From Streptomyces sp. SM10 (lineage in GTDB: Bacteria > Actinomycetota > Actinomycetes > Streptomycetales > Streptomycetaceae), in the NCBI RefSeq assembly GCF_002910915.1, contig NZ_NEUF01000122.1, forward strand, positions 1 through 54,401: DNA of 54,401 nucleotides, read 5' to 3'. Positions 1-6,826 of the stretch are shown here, one piece after another. A program made the translations under genes and the position numbers. Under the pieces are notes generated by a model that was not told the origin of the DNA, searched no databases, and saw only the letters and a program-made list of their open reading frames with translations. Every line of letters begins with the position of its first letter. Position 1 is the stretch's first letter.

Positions 1-1763
1 GGGCCTGCCGGGAAACAAGCCGTCGCTTCCGGGATTGTGGCTCGTTGTTGTGGTATGGGGAGATCGGAGGGGATCGAGACCGGGCTGGCGGCGAAGTTTC
101 AGGCGCTGTTCCCGCACTTGGACGAGCGTCAGCGGCGACTGACCATAGGAGCGGAGGCACGCTCGCTGGGGCATGGCGGGATCAGGCTCGTCGCTCGCGC
201 GGCGGGGGTGCGTGAGGGCACCGTTTCACGCGGGGCTGCTGAACTTGAGTCCGGTGACGTGCTGTTGGGACGGGTCCGCCGGGTGGGCGGGGGCCGCAAA
301 CGGGCGGTGGACCTGAATCCGGGGCTGCGGCCCGCGCTGCTGGCTTTGGTGGAGCCGAATGTGCGTGGGGATCCGATGTCACCGCTGCGGTGGACGGTGA
401 AGTCGACGCGGCAGTTGTCCGCCGAGCTGGTCCGGCAGGGCCATCGGGTCTCGGCGGACACGGTGGCGGCGGTGCTGCGCGAGGAGGGCTTCAGCCTCCA
501 GGGCAACGCCAAGACCACCGAAGGCAAGCAGCACCCGGACCGGGACGGACAGTTCCGCTATATCAACGACCAGGCCAAGGAGTTCCAGGCAGCAGGCGAC
601 CCCGTGATCAGCGTGGACACCAAGAAGAAGGAGCTGGTGGGCAACTACAAGAACGGCGGGCGCGAGTGGCATCGCAAGGGGGAACCGGTCCGGGTCCGTA
701 CTCACGACTTTCCCGACGCCGATCTGGGCAAGGCGATCCCGTACGGAATCTACGACCTGGCCGAGGATGCCGGCTGGGTCAACGTCGGCACCGATCACGA
801 CACCGCAGCGTTCGCCGTCGCCTCCATCCGCCGCTGGTGGCATGCGGCCGGACATGCCGCCTACCCGCACTCCGGACGCCTGCTGATCACCGCGGACGCA
901 GGCGGTTCCAACGGACACCGGACCCGCGCCTGGAAGTTCGAGCTGGCCGCCCTGGCCCTCGAGACCGGCCTGGAGATCAGCGTGTCTCACTTTCCTCCAG
1001 GTACTTCAAAATGGAACAAAATTGAGCACCGGCTGTTCTCCCACATCACGATGAACTGGCGAGGCAGGCCGCTGACCAGCCATGACGTCATCGTCAACAG
1101 CATCGCCGCGACCACCACCCGCACCGGCCTCGCCATCCGGGCCGAGCTCGACACTGCCCTCTATGAGACCGGATTGAGGGTCAGCGACGGGCAGATGACC
1201 GCCTTGCCGCTGAACCGCCACGACTGGCATGGCGACTGGAACTACACCCTGCGTCCCGAGGAGCACCGTCGGGATGGAATCCCTCCCGTACTGCCTCAGC
1301 TCCAGCCCGGCCCCGGCCGCGCCTGGCTGGTCCACCCGGCCCTGACCGGCATGGACGACGAACGATGGGGCCAGCTCATCGGTGAGCTGGCGGCGGCCCG
1401 CACGGCCCAGCGGGAAGACGACCTACACCAGCGGCGCGGCGGCGACCGGCAGAAGACTCCCGCCGCCGGCCTCTACACCGGCCGGCGCCCGGGCCTCACT
1501 CTCGTCGACCGGCTCCTGGCCACCCTCCTCTACGAGAGGCTCGGGCTTCCCCAGGTCGCCATCGCCCGCCTCTTCGCGGTCGCGCCCCAGACCATCAACC
1601 GGCGCATCCGCAAGACCCACCAACTCCTCGACGAGATCGGGCACATCAACGCCCCGGCCGAGCACCGCCTCGCCACCCTGGACGACCTCGCAGACCTCGC
1701 CACACAGCTCGGAATCACCCCGCCACCGGAGATCAAGACGGCGAGTTGATAATCGGCAGGCCC
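1..1763 (+). mobile_element. ISAzo13-family insertion sequence, complete
   Basis: The window opens on GGGCCTGCCG (1-10), and the exact reverse complement CGGCAGGCCC stands at 1754-1763, so these are 10-bp terminal inverted repeats enclosing one transposase gene. The base pair TA follows the right end directly and may be the target duplication, but the left flank is outside the window, so this cannot be tested. The element looks intact, with no stop or frameshift in its gene. It interrupts the leftward gene that follows. Confidence 0.85.
55..1749 (+). CDS. ISAzo13-family transposase
   Basis: A DDE-type transposase that cuts and joins the ends of its own element. The N-terminus reads like a helix-turn-helix domain (GHGGIRLVARAAGVREGTVS). 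The catalytic triad is visible as D188 (ISVDTKKKE), D281 (ITADAGGSNG) and E324 (KWNKIEHRLF). The block WHGDWNYTL ends the usual core near residue 405. About 150 further residues follow and include a second helix-turn-helix-like segment (LGLPQVAIARLFAVAPQTINRRI, roughly residues 495-520), which some family members carry. The ATG at 55 matches the usual family start; a GTG at 37 would add six residues. Length is 564 aa with no lesion, so it is probably functional. Confidence 0.9.
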   Translation: MGRSEGIETGLAAKFQALFPHLDERQRRLTIGAEARSLGHGGIRLVARAAGVREGTVSRGAAELESGDVLLGRVRRVGGGRKRAVDLNPGLRPALLALVEPNVRGDPMSPLRWTVKSTRQLSAELVRQGHRVSADTVAAVLREEGFSLQGNAKTTEGKQHPDRDGQFRYINDQAKEFQAAGDPVISVDTKKKELVGNYKNGGREWHRKGEPVRVRTHDFPDADLGKAIPYGIYDLAEDAGWVNVGTDHDTAAFAVASIRRWWHAAGHAAYPHSGRLLITADAGGSNGHRTRAWKFELAALALETGLEISVSHFPPGTSKWNKIEHRLFSHITMNWRGRPLTSHDVIVNSIAATTTRTGLAIRAELDTALYETGLRVSDGQMTALPLNRHDWHGDWNYTLRPEEHRRDGIPPVLPQLQPGPGRAWLVHPALTGMDDERWGQLIGELAAARTAQREDDLHQRRGGDRQKTPAAGLYTGRRPGLTLVDRLLATLLYERLGLPQVAIARLFAVAPQTINRRIRKTHQLLDEIGHINAPAEHRLATLDDLADLATQLGITPPPEIKTAS

Positions 1764-2302
1764 TACCGCGCACCGTCCACGGGTTTCTCAGGAGGCTGAG
1801 GCAACGGCGTGGCAGAGGAGACCACATGAAGGAATCTGATGTGGGGAGCATCGATCTCTCGGATGGCTGCCTGCAGAAGCTCCCAGATGTCGAGGCGGGC
1901 GGGCGTCGGGTCTGCAACCGCCGCAGCTAGAGCACAGGAGAGGGCCCGCCGCTTTTGGGTGAGTGAGATGTCTTGCGCAGCGCCCACGACCCTTCCGGCG
2001 AACTCAAGCAACCTCTCATCGGCAAGGAGCCGCTGCTGAAGCTCGTCCGCCTCGATACCGAGGACACGGGTAACCTCACTCATCAATTCGCCGCGCCTGG
2101 CCGCGCGGTTCGCTGCGATCCGATCAGCAGCCATCTCGAATCCAGTGGCTAGGACTGGCCCGACTGCGGCACCAACAAGCGCTCCCGCTGGACCGCCGAC
2201 TACTACGCCAACGGCAGCACCGGTACTTGCCCCAGCGACTTGCCCCAGGCCTCTGGCTACATCACCCGTCGTCTTCTTGTTCACAAGGCTGACTGTAGGC
2301 AC
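1763..2302 (-). pseudogene. Glycine-rich hypothetical protein, 3' end cut by the IS
   Basis: An open frame of 179 codons whose product I do not recognise. Residues 17-55 are rich in Gly, Ala and Val (GQVAGASTGAAVGVVVGG and similar), which may form a membrane or glycine-zipper segment; the rest is charged and helical. The stop codon TAG is made from the flanking TA (1764-1765) and the first base of the insertion sequence, so the natural C-terminus was lost when the element inserted. The start is uncertain: GTG at 2302 or GTG at 2284, neither with a clear ribosome binding site. It is accessory DNA inside the element bounded by the tRNA-Arg fragment. Confidence 0.6.
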
Positions 2303-2343
2303 TCAGTTGACGGAGGACATCCCGATTCCGTGCAGGGGTAGCG

Positions 2344-2376
2344 GTACAGCAGGGAAGTACAGCAACCACAGCAACC
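2344..2376. repeat. Short direct repeats, possible integrase arm sites
   Basis: GTACAGCA occurs at 2344-2351 and 2357-2364, 13 bp apart, and ACAGCAACC follows at 2368-2376. The cluster ends about 75 bp inside the tRNA-Arg fragment. Tyrosine integrases often bind short direct repeats flanking the crossover core, so these are candidate arm-type sites. That role is inferred from position only. Confidence 0.4.
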
Positions 2377-2449
2377 GGCCCCAGACGACAGCATCCATGG
2401 AAGGCCGTCACACGACCGGTATCACCGTCACTGACCGATCCACATTGAG

Positions 2450-2491
2450 CTACGGATCAGAAGGTTGCAGGTTCGAATCCTGCCGAGTGCA
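2450..2491 (+). other. Attachment site: 3' half of tRNA-Arg(ACG)
   Basis: The sequence runs from the anticodon loop (CTACGGA, anticodon ACG at 2452-2454) through the 3' anticodon strand TCAGA, the T-arm (GCAGG-TTCGAAT-CCTGC, 2467-2483) and the 3' acceptor strand CGAGTGC plus discriminator A (2484-2491). Upstream bases do not pair to form the anticodon stem, and no D-arm or 5' acceptor strand is present, so only the 3' part of the gene is here. That is the footprint left where an integrative element used the tRNA as its attachment site. The element lies to the left and the chromosome to the right. Confidence 0.8.
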
Positions 2492-2498
2492 CGCTGAT

Positions 2499-2533
2499 CA
2501 GAAGCCCCCTGGAGATTCTCCAGGGGGCTTCTG
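2499..2533. terminator. Rho-independent terminator of the tRNA-Arg locus
   Basis: A 16-bp perfect stem (CAGAAGCCCCCTGGAG against CTCCAGGGGGCTTCTG) with a 3-nt loop sits eight bases after the tRNA 3' end. Hairpins of this size and position are the normal terminators of streptomycete tRNA genes. It stayed with the chromosome side when the element integrated. Confidence 0.85.
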
Positions 2534-2635
2534 GCATCAGTGGGTGACATCAACGTCTTCGTCGGCTGGTGCGACGCCCCAACCGGCACCCTTCGGGGGA
2601 GACCGCGTGGGGGGCTACCGTCGTTGCTGCCGCTC

Positions 2636-2835
2636 GTGGCCGGTGTCGGTGGGGGCGTGGCTGCGTTCGACCACCGCAACCTCGGGCAGTGGTTCTACGA
2701 CCTGCTGGTGAGGCTGTTCCCCGGGGGACCAGGCCCGATGTCTCCCCGGATCGGCTGCGGGTGCTCACAGGATTTCCAGGGATGCTCTTGCTGGTCATCA
2801 CTGGTGTTCAAGCGGTCGGCTTGGCTCTCGGGTGA
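2636..2835 (+). pseudogene. Small two-TM membrane protein, apparently frameshifted
   Basis: One frame gives VAGVGGGVAAFDHRNLGQW and then FYDLLVRLF up to about 2730. The next frame, from about 2738, continues PDVSPDRLRVLTGFPGMLLL and ends in a hydrophobic run at 2835. Read together they make one coherent small membrane protein with a transmembrane helix at each end, as in short streptomycete proteins of this layout. Neither frame alone is convincing across the whole span. The shift near 2730 could be a real mutation or a sequencing error. The function is not known. Confidence 0.35.
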
Positions 2836-2931
2836 TGCCCGGGGAGCTCTGGTACGCGGTGTCCGGCGTCGGGACGTCTTCCTCGGTGCGGATCTCGGAC
2901 GAGGCTGCCCTTTCCGGGTAGTTGGCCGGGT

Positions 2932-3162
2932 ATGACGGATTCGAAGACGGGTGACGTGGCCGGACGACGGAGCCGTGGGCTTCGTTGGGCGATGATCGTT
3001 GGCTTTGCGCTGGTGGTCGGCGCGTTCGGTGCGGTGGTCTGGCACCTGCGGACCGGGGAGAACTGGACGGAGTCGACTCAGTTCGGCGCGGTCCTGGTTC
3101 CGTGCTGGGCGGGCTACGCGTGGGTGGTGCGGTTCGGTGAGCGCAGGCGGGAGCGTCGCTGA
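2932..3162 (+). CDS. Small two-TM membrane protein
   Basis: A 76-aa hypothetical protein. A charged N-terminus (MTDSKTGDVAGRRSRGLR) is followed by one transmembrane helix (AMIVGFALVVGAFGAVVW), a short polar loop (RTGENWTES), a second hydrophobic stretch (FGAVLVPCWAGYAWVV) and an Arg-rich tail. The positive-inside rule puts both ends in the cytoplasm. It stands alone; the next gene is on the other strand. No function can be assigned. The ATG lacks a strong ribosome binding site. Confidence 0.6.
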   Translation: MTDSKTGDVAGRRSRGLRWAMIVGFALVVGAFGAVVWHLRTGENWTESTQFGAVLVPCWAGYAWVVRFGERRRERR

Positions 3163-3321
3163 CGCTCAGCCGGGGAAGTGGTTGCGGGATGATGACGGGC
3201 TTGCGGATGCCCACGGTCGTGGTGCCGCAGCCGGCGGTGAGGACCCGTACGGTGCTCCACCCGTCGAAGGGGACGGCTGCCCGAGCGGGTGGCGGAGGGC
3301 TGACAGCGTACGCCTGCCGGG

Positions 3322-4518
3322 TCAGGCCGACGCCTCGGCGGCCGGGGCTTCCCGGGGCTGCTCCCCTACGACGCGGCGGCGCCGGGGCGGGATGCCGAGC
3401 AGGGGGTTGGCCACGCCCCAGGCCGCGCCCTTGCAGACCAGTTCCTTGTAGAAGGCGGCGAACCTGCCGGTCAGGGCGGCCCGGACGGCCTGGTCGTCGG
3501 CCGTGACGTACTGGATCAGGCCTTCCTTGCGGCCCAGCGAGATGCACTGGTTGAAGTAGCGGATCGATGTGGTCGGAACCTTCCCGCCGGTCAGGCGGGC
3601 CGCGATGGCGTCGGCGGCCTGCCAGGCGGCGGGGGTGCCCGACGCGCACGACATCCGCAGCGGCTTGTCGGCGGGGCCCATGGCCATGGCCGCGTCGCCG
3701 ACGGCGTACACGTCCGGGTGCGAGACCGAGCGCATGGTCCGGTCGACCACGATCTGGCCCGTGCCGGTGACCTCCAACGCGGTGGCCTTCGCGATCGGGT
3801 GGACCGCGAAGCCCGTGGTCCACACCGTCACCGCGGCCGGGATCGACGCCCCGTCGGCGGTGGCGACGTGGTCGGCGTCCACGGCGGTGACCGCGGTGTG
3901 CTCGTGCACCGTGATGCCGAGCTTGTCGCAGACCTTCCGCACGTGCGCGCGGCCCTTGGGCGACAGCCGGTCGCCGAGCCCGCCGCGGACGGCGAGGGCG
4001 ACGTCGAGGTCCGGGCGGGCCTCGGCGATCTCGGTCGCGGCCTCCAGACCGGTGAGACCGCCGCCGACGACGAGCACCGGCTGTCCGGCCTCCAGGCCGG
4101 CCAGGCGCTTCCGCAGCCGGAGCGCTCCGGGGCGGCTCGCGATCTCGTGGGCGTGTTCCCCGGTGCCGGGGATGCCCTCTGTGTTCCAGCCGCTGCCGAG
4201 GGCGTAGACGAGGCTGTCGTACTCCAGCTCCTCGCCGCCGTTCGCCCCGGTGACGGCGACCGTCCTGCGGCCGACGTCGACGGCGGTGACCTTCGCGAGG
4301 GCCAGCCGGACGCCGGTGCCCGCGAACATCTCGGTGAAGGGCCGGGGCTTGAGGTCCTGCCCGACCGCCAGCTGGTGCATTCTGACCCGCTCGACGAAGT
4401 CGGGCTCGGTGTTGACGAGGGTGATCGCGACGTCCTCGCGGTGCAGTCGCCTGGCGAGGCGGCCGGCGGCGACGGCTCCGGTGTACCCGGCTCCGAGGAC
4501 GATGATTCGGTGCGGCAT
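3322..4518 (-). CDS. FAD/NAD(P)-dependent oxidoreductase (NDH-2-like), sigma-factor partner
   Basis: A 398-aa two-dinucleotide-binding flavoprotein. The N-terminal FAD motif is IVLGAGYTGAVAAGRL (residues 5-20). The NAD(P) motif VLVVGGGLTGLEAATE falls near residue 150, and the second FAD motif, VYAVGDAAMAMG, near residue 270. The layout matches type II NADH dehydrogenase-like disulfide or quinone reductases. It has no membrane helix, but the C-terminus is basic and hydrophobic. It lies directly downstream of an ECF41 sigma factor in the same direction. ECF41 genes are typically paired with a carboxymuconolactone decarboxylase, oxidoreductase or epimerase gene that is their main target, and this fills that role. 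The substrate is unknown. The ribosome binding site AGGAG lies inside an inverted repeat (4521-4533/4577-4589). Confidence 0.85.
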   Translation of the reverse strand: MPHRIIVLGAGYTGAVAAGRLARRLHREDVAITLVNTEPDFVERVRMHQLAVGQDLKPRPFTEMFAGTGVRLALAKVTAVDVGRRTVAVTGANGGEELEYDSLVYALGSGWNTEGIPGTGEHAHEIASRPGALRLRKRLAGLEAGQPVLVVGGGLTGLEAATEIAEARPDLDVALAVRGGLGDRLSPKGRAHVRKVCDKLGITVHEHTAVTAVDADHVATADGASIPAAVTVWTTGFAVHPIAKATALEVTGTGQIVVDRTMRSVSHPDVYAVGDAAMAMGPADKPLRMSCASGTPAAWQAADAIAARLTGGKVPTTSIRYFNQCISLGRKEGLIQYVTADDQAVRAALTGRFAAFYKELVCKGAAWGVANPLLGIPPRRRRVVGEQPREAPAAEASA

Positions 4519-4520
4519 TT

Positions 4521-4589
4521 CCTGGCTCCTGTCTCGCGCGGCTTCGACCCTTGAACCGGGCAGCCCGCCGTTTCCTGACAGGAGCCAGG
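4521..4589. promoter_or_regulatory. Inverted repeat and candidate ECF41 promoter before the oxidoreductase
   Basis: CCTGGCTCCTGTC (4521-4533) and GACAGGAGCCAGG (4577-4589) are perfect 13-bp inverted copies, 43 bp apart. On the minus strand the distal copy contains TGTCAGG, followed 15 nt later by CGGT, which resembles the ECF41 promoter pattern (TGTCACA, then CGTC). The proximal copy contains the AGGAG ribosome binding site of the oxidoreductase. In a longer transcript the two arms could pair and hide that site. Confidence 0.45.
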
Positions 4590-4606
4590 TGTGAAGCAGC
4601 TCACAC
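4589..4606. promoter_or_regulatory. Small inverted repeat at the end of the sigma gene
   Basis: GTGTGA (4589-4594) and TCACAC (4601-4606) flank six bases just after the sigma-factor stop codon. It may be a weak stem or a protein-binding site; there is no U-run to make it a clear terminator. Confidence 0.3.
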
Positions 4607-4611
4607 AGGGG

Positions 4612-5556
4612 TCAGAAGACCGTGAGCAGGGGTTCGCCGTGGTCGGCGGCCGCCCATCGCCTGGTCGCGCGCTCGAGCTTGTCGGGGTTGACCTGACTGC
4701 GGAACGCCGAGATCCCGTCGGCGGTGATCTCCAGGCACATGACACCGATGACCCGTCCGTCGAGGACCACGACGAGGGCGGGGGTGTTGTTGGCACTCGC
4801 GGCGTAGATCTCGGGGGAGCCGCCCACGAGGGCCCGTTTGGCCTGGCTGGGCTTGAACAGGCCCCGCATGAACGTCGCGACCGCGAGGGCACCCTCGAAG
4901 GCCTTCGCGCGGGCCGGGACCTTCCCGCCGCCGTCGCCGATCGCGACGGCGTCCGCGGTGAGCAGCCGTACGAGCGGTTCGGTCCGGCCGCTGGTGGCGG
5001 CGGCGAGGAACTCGTCGACGATCCGCCGGGCGGCGGCCTCGTCGATCTCGGTGCGGACCTTGCCGACCGCGATGTGCTTCTTGGCACGGTGGAAGATCTG
5101 CTGGCCGGCGGCCTCGGTGATGTCGAGGATCTCCGCGATCCGGCGGTGCGGGTAGCCGAAGGCCTCCCGCAGCACGTACACCACCCGCTCATTGGGGGAG
5201 AGGCGCTCCATGAGGGCGAGAACCGCGTACGAGACGGACTCGCGCTGCTCGGCGGTCTCGGCAGGGCCGAGCATCGGGTCCCCGTCGAGCAGCGGTTCGG
5301 GCAGCCACTGGCCCACGTACGTCTCGCGCCGGGCGCGGGCCGAGGTGAGCTGGTTGAGGCAGAGGTTGGTGAGGACCTTCGTCAGCCAGGCCTCGGGGAC
5401 CTCGATGCGTCCGGTGTCGGTGGCCTGCCAGCGCAGGAAGGTGTCCTGCACGGCGTCCTCGGCATCGCCGGCGGAGCCGAGGAGGCGGTAGGCGATGGCC
5501 TGCAGGCGGGGCATGGACGCCTCGAACCGGGCCACGTCGTTCATGGTCAGAGCCAT
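4612..5556 (-). CDS. sigJ: ECF41-group RNA polymerase sigma factor (SigJ type)
   Basis: A 314-aa extracytoplasmic-function sigma factor. Region 2 (LLGSAGDAEDAVQDTFLRW, about residues 25-45) binds core and the -10 element. Region 4 (LSPNERVVYVLREAFGYPHRRIAEIL, about residues 125-150) reads the -35. A long C-terminal SnoaL-like domain replaces an anti-sigma factor and regulates activity, as known for ECF41. Its signature NPDKL is near the end (FRSQVNPDKLERATRRW). The start is placed at the ATG giving MALTMNDVARF, since the 20 codons before it do not look conserved. The gene is followed by its likely target oxidoreductase. The symbol follows M. tuberculosis usage for this architecture. Confidence 0.85.
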   Translation of the reverse strand: MALTMNDVARFEASMPRLQAIAYRLLGSAGDAEDAVQDTFLRWQATDTGRIEVPEAWLTKVLTNLCLNQLTSARARRETYVGQWLPEPLLDGDPMLGPAETAEQRESVSYAVLALMERLSPNERVVYVLREAFGYPHRRIAEILDITEAAGQQIFHRAKKHIAVGKVRTEIDEAAARRIVDEFLAAATSGRTEPLVRLLTADAVAIGDGGGKVPARAKAFEGALAVATFMRGLFKPSQAKRALVGGSPEIYAASANNTPALVVVLDGRVIGVMCLEITADGISAFRSQVNPDKLERATRRWAAADHGEPLLTVF

Positions 5557-5657
5557 GGACCGGATCGTAGCCTCCCGGCTCTCCCGACCCCTTGTACCTC
5601 CTGCACTCGCGTCCACCCGGCCGGTGCGGAAACTCGTTACACCGCCCGGTCGTTGGT

Positions 5658-5725
5658 CGCCCGGACCGGATCGCCCGGACCGGATCGCCCGGACCGGATC
5701 GCCCGGACCGGACCGGACCGGACCT
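5658..5725. repeat. 14-bp tandem repeat
   Basis: CGCCCGGACCGGAT repeats at 5658, 5672 and 5686, with a fourth copy from 5700 ending in C, then decays into three 5-bp CGGAC units. It lies upstream of the sigma-factor start and downstream of the LppU-like gene, so it may alter promoter spacing in different strains. Copy number is likely to vary. Confidence 0.8.
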
Positions 5726-5785
5726 GGAGCCTCCGGTGTTCCTCGTGGCCCGACCCGCCCCCCGACGGGTCGGACCAGCGGCGCC

Positions 5786-6547
5786 TCAGCGCGCGTACGC
5801 GCCGAGGCCGATCAGGCAGTACACGTACTCGTTGAGCGTCGCCCCGTTGAGGGTGTAGCGGTACGAGAACGCGTACTGGGTGCGCGAGTTGGCGTTGCAC
5901 CTGCTCATGTCCGACGTGGCGGGGACGGTCTGGATCACCTGGTAGTGGGCGTCCGATGCCGAGCAGGAGACCTCGGCGACACCGCTGACCTCCTGCGCCG
6001 TGGCGGAGTCCGGGAGCGTCCCGTTGAGGCAGGTACCGGTGTCGTACGGGTCGGGTTCCTCGGCACCGGTGTCGTACGGGTCCTCGTACGGGTCGTCCGT
6101 GTACGTGTCCTGCGCGTCCTCCGCCTCCTCGGTGGCGGGCTCCTCGGTGTCCTCGGTCTCCGCGGCGGTGGGTTCCTCGGTGTACGGGTCCTCATCCGCC
6201 GTCTCCTCGGCATACGGGTCGTCGGTGGAGGAGGCGTAGGCGGAGGAGCCGGACGAGGGGCCGGCGGAGGGGGTGTCGTCGAGTCCGGTGGACAGGAACA
6301 CCGCGAACGCGATGACGGCGGCGATCCCGAGCACCCCCAGCCACACGGGGCCGTTCGGCGCACGGCTCCTGGTGACCCGGATGCGCAGGAGCACCTCCCG
6401 GCCGTCGACCTGGGCCCGGACGAGGTCGCCGTCCTCGGCGGGTGGGATGCGGATGCGGGTGGCACCGGTCGGCAGGGGTACGGCGACGACCGCGCCTTCG
6501 GCGGCCTGGCGCGGCGTCAGTGAGAGGGAGATCTCCGGTAAGGACAC
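5786..6547 (-). CDS. LppU/SCO3897-like membrane protein with DnaJ-C-like cytoplasmic domain
   Basis: A 253-aa single-pass protein. Residues 1-58 (SLPEISLSLTPRQAAEGAVV, then IRIPPAEDGDLVRAQVDG) resemble the DnaJ C-terminal peptide-binding fold. A membrane helix follows (WLGVLGIAAVIAFAVFLS, about 67-85). Next is an acidic linker of DPY, TEEP and EEA repeats (about 90-170), then an outside domain with four cysteines (TCLNGT, VSCSAS, SRCNAN, VYCLIG) of LppU type. The GTG at 6547 starts directly before the conserved part. Its third codon is TTA (6539-6541), so translation should depend on the bldA tRNA. An AT-rich inverted repeat lies 38 bp upstream. Confidence 0.7.
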   Translation of the reverse strand: MSLPEISLSLTPRQAAEGAVVAVPLPTGATRIRIPPAEDGDLVRAQVDGREVLLRIRVTRSRAPNGPVWLGVLGIAAVIAFAVFLSTGLDDTPSAGPSSGSSAYASSTDDPYAEETADEDPYTEEPTAAETEDTEEPATEEAEDAQDTYTDDPYEDPYDTGAEEPDPYDTGTCLNGTLPDSATAQEVSGVAEVSCSASDAHYQVIQTVPATSDMSRCNANSRTQYAFSYRYTLNGATLNEYVYCLIGLGAYAR

Positions 6548-6584
6548 GTGGGCCAGTGTGGACCTGCGGCGGACCAATTGGAAA

Positions 6585-6613
6585 GTATTTCTAGAAATTC
6601 ACTCTAGAAATAC
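6585..6613. promoter_or_regulatory. AT-rich inverted repeat, candidate operator
   Basis: GTATTTCTAGA (6585-6595) and TCTAGAAATAC (6603-6613) are perfect 11-bp inverted copies, 7 bp apart. The left arm itself overlaps the palindrome TTTCTAGAAA. Such AT-rich symmetry stands out in this DNA and sits where an operator for the leftward LppU-like gene would be. Confidence 0.6.
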
Positions 6614-6767
6614 GTGCGCCGGCGGGCATAAGGCCGCTTCGCGGCCCTGCTCCGACGGGCGCGGACCCGGGCGTCCACTCCGTTAGGGTCTCTCCGGGTT
6701 CGCCGTCGTGGACGCGAACCGGACCTGCTCGTCGTTCACGTCGAGTCAGCCCCTGGAGGAGGCCGAC

Positions 6768-6824
6768 ATGCCCCTGCGCCGCGAGGCTCTCCGGTCCCCC
6801 GCTCCCCTCCCGCGTACGGCCTGA
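6768..6824 (+). CDS. 18-residue leader peptide ORF
   Basis: A short frame starts at ATG 6768 with a very strong ribosome binding site (GGAGGAGG, five bases before the ATG). It encodes MPLRREALRSPAPLPRTA and stops with TGA at 6822-6824. The GTG start of the DUF2797 gene follows after only two bases, and that gene has no other good binding site. This is the arrangement expected for translational coupling. The peptide is Arg- and Pro-rich, which could slow ribosomes. It is not homologous to any leader peptide I know. Confidence 0.5.
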   Translation: MPLRREALRSPAPLPRTA

Positions 6825-6826
6825 GC

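Noticed and set aside
2540..2935. A 131-codon gene starting inside the tRNA terminator
   Set aside because: The start lies just after the hairpin and the second half is Cys/Arg-rich and not protein-like; a frameshifted shorter gene explains the signal better.
3163..3321. A leftward frame reading VPFDGWSTVRVLTAGCGTTT across the gap after the oxidoreductase
   Set aside because: It looks partly protein-like but has no start, no family resemblance and overlaps the end of the oxidoreductase gene.
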